Shown here: piece after piece, positions 43,001 through 58,000 of the stretch
How the letters are laid out: every line of letters starts with the position of its first letter
Position numbering within the stretch: the first letter of the stretch is position 1
Assembly (NCBI GenBank): GCA_030141605.1
Contig: JAQGDQ010000189.1
Coordinates: forward strand, 124,001-188,000
DNA from: Tubiluchus corallicola
Lineage: Eukaryota > Priapulida > Priapulimorpha > Priapulimorphida > Tubiluchidae
Direction: 5' to 3'
DNA: 64,000 bases
Made by a program: the position numbers and the translations under genes
Notes under the pieces: model-generated
Told to the model about the DNA's origin: nothing
Databases searched by the model: none
Seen by the model: only the letters and a program-made list of their open reading frames with translations

Positions 43001-46000
43001 CGGTTTTCCAGAAGCCATCAAATGAAACCGGATATCCTGTGCTGAAGCCCTTTAATTTGAAGTGCTGCTGCTGCTTTTCGTGTTCGGAGTCTCTGAAACT
43101 AAATAAAATTCGCCTCCGCTTTGATTTGGGAAACCAATTTGCTGGATTTAGCCCCTCCGTGTGTTAACCCGTGTTAGTTTGTTTAACTTATGTTTTAAAG
43201 TTTTCCTTGAGGCTGCCAGGCACTGTTGGTTTTACCGTAATGTATTTATGTAAGTCTGCAAGTGAAATGTGGACGTGTTCACCTTTACACTGTTCTAATG
43301 TCAGAGCAACAGGCGTACAACTTGTCTCTAAATATTTATGCCAATCTGGTGCTTATTTTATTTAGCGTGATCATAATTCACTTTACTTTGTAGAAAATCA
43401 CACGGTATCGTGTTTTCATATTTTTTGTCATATGTTTGCTTGTTTTTGTCTATCGTATGTTTTCATGTTTTTATCATGTTTGTGTGTTTCTTGTCATATG
43501 TTTCTTTATCGTATGTTTGCGTGTTTCTTATAATGTTTCATGTTTTTATCATATGTTTGTGTATTTTTTATCATGTTTCTTTATCATATGTTTGCGTGTT
43601 TCTTATAATGTTTCATGTTTGTGTCATATGTTTTCGTGTTTTTATCATATGTTTGCATGTTTCTTATCGTATGTTTCTTATTTTTGACATATGTTTGCAT
43701 GTTTTTATTATATGTTTTCATGTTTTTGTCATATGTTTGCATGTTTCTTATCATATGTTTCTTACTTTTGACATATGTTTCCATGTTTTTATCATACGTT
43801 TTCATATTTTTATCATATGTTTGCATGTTTCTTATCATATGTTTCATGTTTTTGTCTCATGTTTTCATGGTTTATCATATGTTTTCATGTTTTTATCATA
43901 TGTTTGCGTGTTTCTTATCATATGTTTTGTGTTTTTGTCACATGTTTTCATGGTTTTATCATATGTTTCGTGTTCTTATCATATGTTTTCATGTTTTTAT
44001 CATATGTTTTCATGTTTCTTATCACATGTTTTATGTTTTTATCACGTTTGCAGTCTCAGTGAATACTATGTTTAGACCTATGTTTATAATATTAGACATT
44101 TGGATGTTCCCGAACTCTCACGAATAATTAGGAAATAATGCAAAAGAAAAATTACTTACATATGTAACAAAAGTTGCAAAATGAAGAAAGACTTTTTCAT
44201 TGTTGTGTAATGATTTTGTTATCTGTCAATGGAGAATATAGTAAAGCTTTACACTTCCAAACACTCTCTTTTTCCCGTACAAAGTAACCACTAATACTGC
44301 CTATTGAGAAATTTCACTACTTTCTGTTCTAGTTCAACTTTGTGGGCAGAATCCTCGGTCCCAGAGGCATGACAGCGAAGCAGCTAGAACAAGACACCGG
44401 CTGCAAGATCATGGTACGAGGTAAAGGTTCCATGAGAGATAAAAAGAAGGTAAGGACCTCCGTAGTTCTTATTACACAAATGAGATGTATTACTCGAGAA
44501 CAGTGGTAGCGACTCGTAGCTAAAATTAGTGCAAATGCTGCTTCTGAAATTTTTTAGCTATTGTTTTAATACTGTGTAAAATGAAACTAACATACGTCAT
44601 TTTAATGTTTGTATTTTGTATTTTTAAACAAACAAACACGAAAGTTTATACATGATAAAATCCTGAACAACAATACTAATAGTGTAAATTGTTGCAGTTT
44701 AAGCTTGATACATTCACTGTAAGCACATGACAACTGTCAACAAACTGTGTGAGTGGCAGTACTTTTTCTACCTGGGTTCAGACATGTGCACATAGCCTTA
44801 TGCGCACAACAGCCAAACACCGCATTGCTGGAAGCGCAGTGTGCTGGGCTGTGAAGCAAACAGTACTACCTTCATGTGCTCTGGTTCTTTACAAATAAAA
44901 GAAAGAACTAAAGAAAAGAAACTTATTATATTGAATATTATCGATAATATTGAGTAAAAATAGTGGGTACTGCAGTACCACAGTAGCTATACACGAGCTG
45001 CCACTCCTCGAGACATTTAAGCAAATTTAAGCAGTTCTCGGCATCAACCATCTCAAATTTTTCACTATTCGCTTACAGAATTTTATTAGTAAAGAAAATC
45101 TTTATAGGATTAGCCCAATTCCTAGCTAACATAATTAAAATTAAGCTCCCGCTCCAGTAAAACGAGTTTTGGCAAAATTCGTACTTTTTCTTTCGTGCTC
45201 GACTTAAGCACGCTCATTTTAAAACTTAAACATGATCAGTGGAAACTCATTTAATACTTAAACCCTGCAACTTTCTTAACATTTCCAAGAGAATGACTGA
45301 CCGTTGTTGCTATTCACTGTCCCTCTTGTGTCATTTCACTCTGTTGTTAAAAAACTCATGAGTTTACGGCTTTCTAGCCATTATGTATGTATATTTTCGA
45401 GAATGGATGAGTATTTATTACTAACCAGCTTATAACTGTTTATAGTGTGCTAATGAATAGGCATTTCCTTACAACTTATGCTTATGATTTCTGTGTGAGC
45501 TATTTGCCGTGTGTAGAAAATTAACTCATTTATTTACAATATTGTTTTCAAGAAATTATAGAAAATGGTTAATGTTCTTTTAAAAAACATATATAAACCG
45601 AGTTTTTAACTTGTTGTAACTGTTTGTTATCCGTGTTTCATATTGCTAGGTATTTTATTTGTTCACGTCTTTGAATCTGCTAATTGTATCCTACAGGAGG
45701 AAATGAATAAGGGGAAGGCAAACTGGGAGCACTTGAACGAGGAGCTACATGTTCTGATAACCGTAGAAGACACACAGGAGAGAGCCGTTGTCAAACTCAA
45801 ACGAGCCGTGGAGTGCATAAACCAACTGCTAGTACCAGCAGTAAGTACAACATAGCATTGTTAAGCAAAGTTGTAAATGTAGCTACTGCTAGTTTTAGCA
45901 GTAAGTACAACATAGCATTGTCAAGCGAAGTCGTAAACGTAGCTACTGCTAATTTCAACAGTAAGTATAACGTAGCATTGTTAAGCAAAGTCGTAAACGT

Positions 46001-49000
46001 AGTTACTGCTAGTTTCAGCAGTAATTACAACATATCAATGTTAAGCGAAGTCGTAAACGTAGCTACTGCTAGTTTCAGCAGTAAGTACAACGTAGCAATG
46101 TTAAGCGAAGTCGTAAACGTAGCTACTGCTAGTTTCAGCAGTAAGTACAACGTAGCAATGTTAAGCGAAGTCGTAAACGTAGCTACTGCTAGTTTCAGCA
46201 GTAAGTACAACGTAGCATTGTCAAGCGAAGTCGTAAACGTAGCTACTGCTAGTTTCAGCAGTAAGTACAACATAGCATTGTAAAGCGAAGTCGTAAACGT
46301 AGCTACTGCTAGTTTCAGCAGTAAGTACAACATAGCATTGTTAAGCGAAGTCGTAAACGTAGCTTCTGCTAGTTTCAGCAGTAAGTACAACGTAGCATTG
46401 TCAAGCGAAGTCGTAGACGTAGCTACTGCTAGTTTCAGCAGTAAGTACAACGTAGCATTGTTAAGCGAAGTCGTAAACGTAGCTTCTGCTAGTTTCAGCA
46501 GTAAGTACAACGTAGCATTGTTAAGCGAAGTCGCAAAAGTAGCTACTGCTAGTTTCAGCAGTAAATACAACGTAGCATTGTCAAGCGAAGTCGTAAACGT
46601 AGTTACTGCTAGTTTCAGCAGTAAGTACAACGTGGCATTGTTAAATGGCAAACTTAATTACTGCTGTAAAATTAACAATTGTATGACTTCATTAAATGAT
46701 CATAGATGTAAAACAATTTCCCAGTTGCAAGAAAGGTGTTGGAGTCGAACCAGCGAAGCATTAGCTTCATTATAGAAACTGCTTATTTGTTTTTTATCCT
46801 GTTTTGTGATGAAATGAAGATGTTCTTGTGACTATCCTTGTTCTGCATTAAAATTTGCATCTTGTTCTGCATCTACATAGAGGTGGCTGACTCGATGACC
46901 TCCTGGTCTTTCGCCACCCCATCTCTACATACTTTACACAATTTGTTGTATTTGCGCTATAAATATTATATTAGAGATGAATAAAACCTTTGAATTGAAT
47001 TGAATTGAATTGAAAAATTTGAATCTTCACCAGCAAATGGGTGAACATTTTTAATGTTTTACATCGTTGAGGAGGGAAATAATCGGTTGAATTATGATTC
47101 GTTGCCAAATTAGTTCTCATTGTTAATTAAGGTTTATAATAATTTAATCACTTCCTTTCCTATGTTTTGTTCAAGCCGTTATCAGGAAGCACACTTATTG
47201 CCATTTAAATAATACTTCATCTCCACTTTCTCTTCCATAACTTGCGATTGATTAATGATCTTGCTTAGATTTCGTAGTTTTGGGTCGAGCAGGCATGAAT
47301 GCGTCGTTTGTCACCTGTGGTTCCGCTTGCCTGTCCGAGCAAAACCCACCTATCGTTAGGTCACCAGTGTTGTGAAACACTGCTGGATTCTGGGTCACAC
47401 ACTTTGTCCACGCCCACGGTAGCTTGTAATTGGGATGTTGGAATATTTGCCGATTACTTTTCCCTCTGCGTAGGGAAACCCATCCAACCTTTCCAGTTTT
47501 TGCCATAGACATGGACATAGAACATTTATTTTCTCCAATAAGTTTAACATCAAAAGTTTTTTAAATATTAAGTAATTATAATCATGGAGCAGGGCAGAGA
47601 AGGACCATAGGGTCATCTAGTCTCCTGCCCTTTCTTATAAATAGATTAGTATATTAAAAATTAACCGTGATGCTGCAGATCAAACAAAAACAAGTAAGAA
47701 AAAAATAATAATAAAAACAGCATAAATGATACAAATTATCAAAAAAGAACTGAAAACAAAAAATAATAAAGTTAGGTACGTAAATCTAAACAAAACAATA
47801 CAATTATTCAGTAATCAGGATTATCATATGTAGTAGTTTCAAATGGGGTCTTATTAACAGGCGAATTTGACCAAGGTTAGTGAGTAAAGTTAAAAAACTG
47901 AGAGTATGGAAAGATGTGGAAAAAAGTGTAATATAGAAAAATTTATGAGAAAAAGTGAGTATGAGAAAGAGCAACAATTGCTTAGGAGATGAGGAGAAAA
48001 AAGAAAAAAAAACTTGCTAGCTTGCTTATTAGTTTTACAAGTTATTGCCAACTTGACAATTCATTTTTTTATATTTATTTATTATTATTATCACATTCAG
48101 TACAAAGTAATGACATTAAGCACACAGTGATATCGAAATTATCACATCTACTGTATCAAATTGTTGTTTCATATACTTTCTTTATCAGAATAATTTTATA
48201 CACTTAAAAGAATAATTGTACTGCAGTGGGCTAGAGAAGCAAAGACTTGTATAAGCCCACTGTCATGTGAACCCGATAAAAAAAGAATGGATGAGTGAAC
48301 AAAAAAAGAGAACTGGGAGAAATGTTAGATCACACAGGCAGGGTAGAAGGATGTGTTAGTGGAAATGGTAGGAAGAAAGATAATACATTCATGGGCAATT
48401 GTTATGCCAGCCGTTAAATGGAGACGTTCTATTATAAATTCCCCGTGTAGGTTTGAGCGATGTTTCGCCTCGGGTTGGGATACCAAACTATACTTATAAA
48501 ACGATTTGTTAAATAGTAATAAAAGGATGAGGTTTTGCCCCGCGGAAACGAAGTTGGCGAATGATTAAGATTAATTAGCGCTTGTCGCAGGAGAGTCTAC
48601 TAACTTGTGAATTTCATGCTGTAGCTGCAGGTTTAATCTAAGACGTGGAATTTTTATTTTTCATCATGTGGCGTAGTAAAGTTTATGAATGTTGAAAAAT
48701 GACAGTTATGACGACAGTCTGTTTATTTTCTTATTGTAGTTTGTGTCAGTTTCCTGTTTCATGAATCGTTTCTCTTCGAATATCTTTAGCCGTCTGTCAC
48801 CTGTTTAAAAAATAGTATTTTGTTCAGTAAGCCTTTTCACAGCTCCAGTGATTGATGATGATCGTGAAAAAGGTCAAAGGTTAAGCGTACCACACAAGCA
48901 TTTGGGTACACTTGACAACGCTTCGCAGCCCATGCTGTTGTAATAGTAACGATTTCAACAGCTAGCTGGAACCTTGCCTAGTTCATTTTTTCTTGTTCTC

Positions 49001-52000
49001 AACCAATATTCTGCTAAGTAAATCACTCTACATACAGATTAATGCATGATTAAGTAAAGTCGATGTAAAACTACTGAAGTTACTGAACTGATGCTGCAGG
49101 CGCCTTTCCCACAAATCACTCTATGTACAGATTAATGCATAATTAAGTAAAGTCCACGTAAAACAACTGAAGTTACCGAACTGATGCGGCAGGCGCCTTT
49201 CCCACATGTCACATGACGGTTTCTAGTTAAGATGTGTTGCTGTGGTACACTTGACCTTTGACCTACAGCAACTACGTGTGCACACAATGACATTGTGAAA
49301 ATACTTATTTTCTGCCGACTACAAAAACTATTGTAATCCACCATAATTTTGACAGACCCAGTATCTAGCCTTTAGCATTATGTAGTTGTACTGGGACTGG
49401 AACGTAGTTCATTATGAACACAAATTTTGCAAGATGAGGTAATGAATCTGGCATTACATTAGCTGCGTTATAATATTTGTACATCAGTCTTCAACGAGAC
49501 AGATGGCCTGGCAGATGAAATAACCCTGAACTAGTTTTTCCCGTTACCCACCCATCCATTTACTAACCGGGCTGAATGTTGGTTAAATTCGAGGTCACCA
49601 GCACGTTCTCGCCATTCGCATGTTTACTTACCCTGTAAGCTTATGCAGTGTATTTTGTTATTTTCCGTAATATTACCTAATTATAGCAAATTATATAATA
49701 ACAATAAGATTAGCAATTTCTGGTTACCTTGATTGAAAGTCGTTAGACAAAGAAACTCTGAAAATGTTGGCATTGACTCTGTTGCTGGAGCCTTGTGTCT
49801 ATAATAGCTGTTAACCCTTTCAGTCCCAAATTATTTTTTACTAAGAAAAACATTTTTGGCTTGGTACTTTTGTTCAGTATGTCCATCTTGTTTACACATA
49901 ATAATTTTTTTTCTACCTGTGCCCGCATGCTAAATATAGCCTGAATCCCACGGGATACATTGGGATTCAATGGAAGCATAAAATGTGCTTCATTTTGCAA
50001 CTGCTGATAATTTTTTAAAGTATTTAAGACATTTAGTATGCATGCTATGCTCATCTGTACAAGGTCGTCTCTAAAGTACTGTACCTTGCACAGTTTTTTA
50101 TGCGGTGTAGATTTTCTAGTTTGCCATTTTATCACCATTTTAGTCTATTGTTATTGGCTTAAATCAAAATAACTATTAACAGATCAAATGACTGTTAGTT
50201 TTAAAATTTTATTAATTTTAAAGGCAGAAAATATTCTCGTATCCCACGGGATACAACAGGTATAAAAGGCTTAAGTGGAAATGTAAGTTGCGTACACGAA
50301 ACTACGTATGATTAAAATTCATCGCCTCTTGTAGCCATGGAATGAATTGTCCGGCATTGACTCTGTTGCTTGAGCTTCGTGTGTATAATGGCTGTTAAGT
50401 AGAAATGTAAGTTGCCTATACAAAACTACGTGTATGATTAAAATTCATCGCCACTTGTAGCTGTGGAATGAATTGTCCGGTTTTGGCAGTAAAACATGGT
50501 ATGCTAGCAGCATAAAGACAGCGCCATGTTTATGTCATATTGACACATCATACATTGTATTCGCCAAGACAAGCCTGTTTTATGACACATTCGTAGGTTT
50601 TATGGTCGCACATCTGACACTGTGTTAAAAACTATAAAAAAGGTTAAATAACTTTCGTGCTGCGTGTACGCCTATCACTACGATATTTTAGCACCGGCCG
50701 GACACTCCTTACACAGCAGTTTGCACATATCTGTGGCACTTCTTTTGCACCAACAAAAGACCTAGGTCCTAGTGAAATTTTAGTATCTGTGTTGTGTAGG
50801 ATTGGTTTGCTTGGTTTATTACCACTATTGCTTTAATTACACACGTAAATCCTAACACGTCGCTTTATGCACGATTCCTGCTCAAAGCTGTCATAATTTT
50901 ACAGGAAGAAGGGGGATTGTTCATTTACTATCTCATTTTCAAGTTTAGTAAAAAGTATACATTTTTTAACACCAATAATACTGGAAAAGCGTTTCTGATA
51001 ATTAAATAATAGATTAAAATCTTAATAACATTGGACAGGCCCAACTATTGATGACATCACAAATGAAGATGATTTTCAACAGCAAAAATATTCCACAAGC
51101 GTGTTGTACGTGTTTGCAAAATTGAAGTACAGTGCTGCTGTAAAATATTCAGTGTGTTGTACTAAAACTAGGCAAGTTTTGAGTTAAAATTTCAAATTTG
51201 CCTCTGTACTCGCGCACGAGCTGATGTAGTTCGTCACAAACTAATGCATGAACTGAGAGGTGCAGCGCCTGTTTTTTGTGCAACGCATTTCCAAAATGCA
51301 GACGCTAGGGCCCGTCTAACTATCGAATGGCGAAATGCATGTAACAGCAAAGAACCAGTGCCGAGAATGCGAAATTATTTTTGTATGGTAATAATTTTTT
51401 TACTAAGTAACTCTTAAAAAAATAGTTTGTTGTCTTTCAATATTTTAAAGGGTAGATTATTTTGACTTACAGTTTAAGATTGGGGGTCGAGTTTTGGTTT
51501 AACTATTTTATATTGACCGTTGTCCACTGCTTTTTGTATAGTACAGTTTTAAAGCACGCATGTTAATGTGTGATACAACAATCAATCAATCAATTATTCA
51601 ATCAATCAATTTATTTCACTCCAGCAATACATATACAATACATCAACATACAATATTAAAAAAAAGGAAACAGTATAGGTAAGAAAAACGTTGATGAAGT
51701 CAAATTAACCAAATAAAAGAGTTGCTGTATGACACCTTGAAAGCTTGGCTTGTTAAGGTGGCACAAATGAGTGAATGAAAGAATGGTTAGGGTTAGTAAA
51801 CATGATAGAATGGAAAAAATAGTAAGATTAGGGTTAGGAAGAAGGAAAAGAGGAGAAGAAACGACCACAGCATGCTAATCCACAGTATATTCTGTATAGT
51901 TTGCTAAACTGCATTGTTTCAAAGTCAGAAGGTGATATTAAAAACAGACAGAGATTTTCTGAGCAGAGAAATTCAAACAAAATTACGTTGAATAAAGGTT

Positions 52001-55000
52001 ATTTTATTGAGTTTCTTTGCCTAAGGTGATTTTATACCTATATGTAATAGTTTTTGCAACATAGGTATATACATTTTTCACATTTTTCACTATTATAAAG
52101 GCCGATGGTCCGCATTTACGGACGCATGTAGGAGTTCATATAGATTTTACGATTGCCGTAAAAATTTTATGAAGACCTCAAACATAAGTTCATTGCACCA
52201 ATTTGGCCATTAGAAAATGCCATAGTTATTTGAAATTACCGTATTTACCATCATCTGATTGCTTGGTGATCAGATCCTTCTGGGTCAGCAATAAGAGTAA
52301 TAATTACGATCAATATTTCATCGGTCTTTCAAGTAGTTCGGTTCAACATTAAATGTTTACCAAGTTCAATTGACCGTGCCAACTTGTTGACAAAGAATGA
52401 TGAGGTATTGCTCAGTAGCAGGTATGCACAGGTATGGTAGCTGATTTCACAGGTACGCGCACACCTGGAATTTCGCTCGTCCTCGCATCGGTGACTTCGG
52501 GTAGCTCTCTTGCTGACCCACCGACAAAGTTGAATAGCCATTTGTGAGAAACTATGGCCAGCTCCCAGACTGATAACATCTTTCTTACCTCAGAATGCAT
52601 TGTCTTCCAGGCATATGTAGTCAATAGGTAGTTTAAACATAATTTATTATAGGATTGGATCAGACAGTTTGAACAACATGATTTAGAATCCTCACCACAA
52701 CAGACTATATACACTATTTACAAGAACATTTACAGTAAGAATTGACTATAACTACACAAGCTGACAAGTTTTACTACAAGATTACATTAGGTATTAGTAA
52801 CATTTACAGTAAGAAAAGACTATAACTACACAAGCTGATAAGTTTTACTACAAAATTATATTAGACATTGGTAGAAAATGACGGTTAGAAAATATTAATG
52901 TACGAATATTTAAGACTGATGCATTTTATATCAGATAGAAACTACTGGAAGCGTTTAGTACGTAATATAAAGTCATGTATGCATTGGAATATTTTACAGT
53001 TAGCAACATAGTTAAATTCATCTTTTCCGAATAATAACAATTTCAACAGATCATTAGTTCTTAAGGCAGCTATATTGAGGTTTTCGGGCAGAAGCATTTC
53101 ATTTAATTTATGAAACGTAACAAACATAGTCAATAGTTTCCACACTAAGCCCAAATGAAGAGCAGAACTTGTTCATAAGGCTTTAAATTCCGTAAGCAAC
53201 TTACATGAGTTACGTTTAGTTTATTGACAAACAACGCAAAACAAAATACAATACAATATACATAAAAAATCACACGTCACGCAAGCTTCACATCACTTTG
53301 GCACAATCATTATAATTATTGAAACAGCAAAAGAAACAGTAGAGCTTAAACAGGAAATAATATTAACATGTTTACAAAATGATATAATTACAATGTGCTT
53401 TTGCTATCAATTCGATATGATTTTCTACGACTCGGATATTATTTTCTTCTTTTGAAACAATCCGTAATATAGTTTAATATTAAATTTGCAAGTTTGCTTT
53501 CATTTCCATTCTTCAGAAATATAAATTTTTCCTGCACCGTAGGATTAATAAAGTTTGGAAAAATTTCATTGACATGAGAGAACGGGCTCCGTCTTAAATC
53601 ATTATGATAGTTACATTCAAGAATTACATGCATTTCAGTATCAATTTTTTGATCTTTACAAAAATGGCGTAGTCTGTTGTCAAGGGGGGTTTTACATTTG
53701 TCTTACATGGCGGAGTGCCATCACCACAGGGACTAAGACAGCAGAGGCGAAAAGAATTGAGGAGGCAGAGGAGAAGCGCAGGAGACGCAAGGCATGTGAC
53801 ACTGCCCAACAACAGGTCCAAACACCCAGCCTCACCTGTGCCAAATGCCAAAGACGTTTCCAGGCCAGAATTGGTCTAGTCAGTCACCTTCGAGCTCATC
53901 AAAGGAATGACAACCCCCCAAACTGACCTTTTATCCCTGTCACTATGGTCATCTTCGATTCGAAGGACGAACATCACATGCGTGTATGACTTTTTAATCC
54001 TGTTGATCAGAAATTTATTGTTGCCTGTCATCAACTTGTTTCGTTGTAAAAGAAATAGATAACTCGCTTTACAGGCGTATAAACTTGAAGTCAAGGATGT
54101 CTGTTCTTTCTTTGAATTGTCTTGCTCATTTTCTTCTTCTATAAACATGTTAACTAGTATCGTTTATGGTTCATTTAAAGTCTGAAGATTTTATATCACA
54201 GATAAGAATTTTTATTGTGCCACCAGTAAAGCTTACGTGGCTGTTTCTTAAGAAAACCGCGTGTACGTGCCACCAATCTCTGTTTCGTGTATTGTTAACC
54301 AACTTTAGCAGCAAGTGTCATGGTCCCGGCGGCCATGTTTGGTGAGACGAACGTTTTAGCTAAATTTGGTTTCTGTGAAAAGGCTCTTCTTTTCATGGCC
54401 AAACTGCAATACCACATTTTCAAATTTAAATTCTTGTCTAATATTGGTAAAAATTTGATGATTTTTTGTTGCGTCTGCTTGCGCAGGGAAGATGCCTACC
54501 ATTGGGTAAGCTGTGGTTAGGTTGTGACGTACGTGATAGCTGTGTTCGATTGCCGTTAATTAGCTTTCCAGGGTAATTATTCAGATATAAGAAATAATTG
54601 TTAACTTTTATAGGCAGGAAAATGTATATTTTGAACAGTAAATTAAAATCAGATTGAGTTTAATCAATCGTCTGGTTTTCCTTTAATGATAACTTTATTT
54701 GCTTTTTTTATTGGCCACTTCAGATTTTGCCAACAATTGCTTTATTCAAGGTTGGACACATTTGAAAGTAAATGTAATTTTCTCCAACCTGTCCATAACT
54801 GATGAGAAAATGATTGAGATGTCTTTTGTTCTGGAAAAATCAAGTTACAAATTTGTAAAAAAGTTCTCTTGCTTAAACGAGGCGCGTGCTTTTGCAGTAA
54901 AAATGATTTTGATGCTATGGCCGTATTTTTATTAGATGTTATCGTAAAGAATAAGTTGTCGCTTCCGTCAATCGTTCGTGGAAACCGTGTCGTAAATTTG

Positions 55001-58000
55001 CAAAAGATATGCGCAGATTTTGGTATTTATGTTCCATACTTTGAACTTTAAAGTATAATAAGCAATGCAGTTCCTTCTTTATCCCTTTCTCACTCGAGAA
55101 GTTTTTGCCCGTATTATCGAAAGGTTTGCTTAGTTTAACTCCCTCAGTGCAGTTTGTGTTTGCTACATTTTGCATGTGTTCATGAAAAATGGCTCTCGCT
55201 AAGCAGCGATTACGTTATATTTGATAATTTTTGAAAGTTTCTACTCCTCACTCAGTGGGCGTTCTAGCAAAATTAAAATGAATTTACTTACCTTAGACAA
55301 ATTAAAAATCCATTTTTGACAAAAAAAAAGAGAAAATCTTTCAGTAACTGCAGTGTTTGCGTTGCAACAATGTACAGTATCACTATCGGCTAATGTAGAA
55401 AATTTCAACTATCCAGACTCATCACTCTGAAATGCTTTGGCCTCAAATCTATTCTATTTTTAAGGAGAAATTCCTATTAAAAGTTGAAACCACCTTAATT
55501 TATCATTGGCCAATGGGCTGGCTTTTCTTGAAACTCTGTACAGTAGACACTTCTCTTTAACAAGCAGGCGATCGATAAAATAGTGTGTACGTTCACGTAA
55601 GTGTGCACCAGACTAACCTACTCAATAGGTTGAGTTGGAGCGCCTAAAAAAGGCGTTTTTCTTAATTTTATCTAGCTAAACTACCTATGAACGTTTAAGC
55701 AAATGGCATGATTAGACAGCCTATGTTCTCCTGAATAGAACAATGCCTAATTTGTGATCATTTAGTTATGTCTGTGCTCATGCAGTAGCAGTAAAGTCAA
55801 GCGTCTTATAAGACCCATTTTTAATGATGCAGTGCTAAAGGAGTCAAAAGCTTCATACACTCAAAGGTGACTCTTTTTACATTAACACATCTAATGATTA
55901 CTGTCTAGATGGAAACTGTAGTTCTCTGCAGATGTCTAAACAGTTATTTCACATGGCTACCCAATGCCGAAGAGTCATCTTGAGAGAAATCTCCGTGCAC
56001 GTAGTAGTACTTTCATACTTGTCACAATATAATCGAAATAACATCTGATAAATAACTTTCCAAAGTCATGCAAGAATCATTGCATAAAGCTGCCTATAGA
56101 TTTTGTCATGTCTTTTTATATTAAAATTTTTAGAGGTTTTTCCATTCCGTATCACCTCCTTTTGACTGATTTAAAAGGAAAGTTTATTTGGAGTGCATGG
56201 TTGATCCTCCCGTGTGAGCACAACAAACCCCCTTAAGGCTTAAATTACATAAAGACTCAGGAAACGTCCATATAAGCATTCGTGCAGCATCTGGAACGCA
56301 CGTGTGGTTTTTCCGCAGCATCAGCATCACGGAGATATTGGCAGGATGCATTAAATGTTTGCCAGTCGGGAATAACAAGCTTATTGCTTCTGGAAGTTAT
56401 CATCATCGCCAGCTAGCTGTCAGAATTATGCAGCATCCTTCAACAGAGTGTATCCTCAGCTTCCCGTGTTGCTAGGAAACCTGCTGTGTTTGTCCTCACT
56501 GGGGTGCCTGGGTATGAAAAACCCCCTGGGACAAAATTACATAAGTGTCTTTTTTGTAGGAAAATTTGAAAAGGAGAAAAAACAGGAAAAAACCAATTTT
56601 GTTTCTTGATTTCTTTTTATTGTTCATTAATTCAATTTCAATTTATTTATCCATTTAGAACACTACAGTAGAACATTATTAATAACAGAATCAATAGTAA
56701 GTCGCGAAGAATTATTAGAAAAGATATATATATATATATCTTGCTTTATTTCAGTAAATTATTACAATAATATTATACTAATTATTAATATATGATTGAT
56801 AATATTAAACTGTTAACAATACAATATACATCGTGCTTTATTTCAATAAATGATTACAATAATATTATACTAATTATTAATATATGATTAATAGCATTAA
56901 ACTGTTAACAATACAATATACATCGTGCTTTATTTCAATAAATGATTACAATAATATTATACTAATTATTAATATATGATTAATAACATTAAACTGTTAA
57001 CAATACAATATATATCTTGCTTTATTTCAGTAAATGATTACAATAATATTATACTAATTATTAATATATATTGGTAGTAGTTTACAATATGAATTGGTGA
57101 CATTTTCAGTTACCTAGAGTGTACACCTCTAAGATACTAAACAAGCCTCTAATTGCCGTGCCATCTTGCATTTTTCTAACACACTTCATTGTGCTCTCTG
57201 CCAATACTGAATCAGATTAAGCCCTTAAAAGCAAAAGCGGTTTGTTGATGGTAGGATAACTTTTTCCTATTTAATGCTGACTCGCACTTGAACGCCATTC
57301 TTTGTACCATTCTCCTGCCTTTTCTCACATCTTGTCTTCAGTGTTCCGTTCCGGCTGGCTAACACTCCGCGTTACTTTTCAACAGAAACATAATGCCGAG
57401 GATTTTTGCAAGTGCTTAAGAACAAAAAGCTAATATTGTTGTGCAGAATGGGGTGCGTCTTGTACGAGCAGGGTCATCGCTCCATAATTGCCTCACTGGT
57501 GGCCGATTTCGCTCCGATACAATGTTGCTAATATCTTAAACAAACGCACTCAACGTGTTGAAGCGAAGAACAACAATCAGTCGTAAAAAAAGAGTTTGAT
57601 TGATTGATTTTGTTGATTTAATGAACCCGCGTGATAAGTACCCTTTTCATCATGTTTTCTCTGAGCAGTTTTACCACAGTAATAATAATAAACAGTATTT
57701 GATTAAAATTCGCAAACACAAGTGCCTGGTAGCTGAATAGATGTATAATCCCATTGCTGCTTCAATAGTATTACTCCGTTATGTAAACTTAGGCAGTGCA
57801 CATTGTTCAATGGTCGTGGTGACTGTCCATCAATCAATCAAAATACTAGAAGGCTCTCTTGAGACTTGTCATCATTAACAAAGAAAACCATAATGCCCTT
57901 TATAGCATCAAAGATTGTAATATTTATTCAGTAGCTTTCGCTCTAACGAGCCTCATCAGCTGATATTACAGCTAAATGTTAAAACAGTATGTAGTAATGT

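Noticed and set aside
43410-44075. 221-aa hydrophobic open frame (looks like a membrane protein)
   Set aside because: Translation of the T-rich CATATG minisatellite; three overlapping frames are open and it sits in a QKI intron.
45813-46651. Long periodic open frames on both strands (20-residue repeats such as [20 protein letters not shown])
   Set aside because: The 60-bp array length is a multiple of 3, so stop-free frames persist. The frame differs from that of QKI exon 4, which hits TAG at once.
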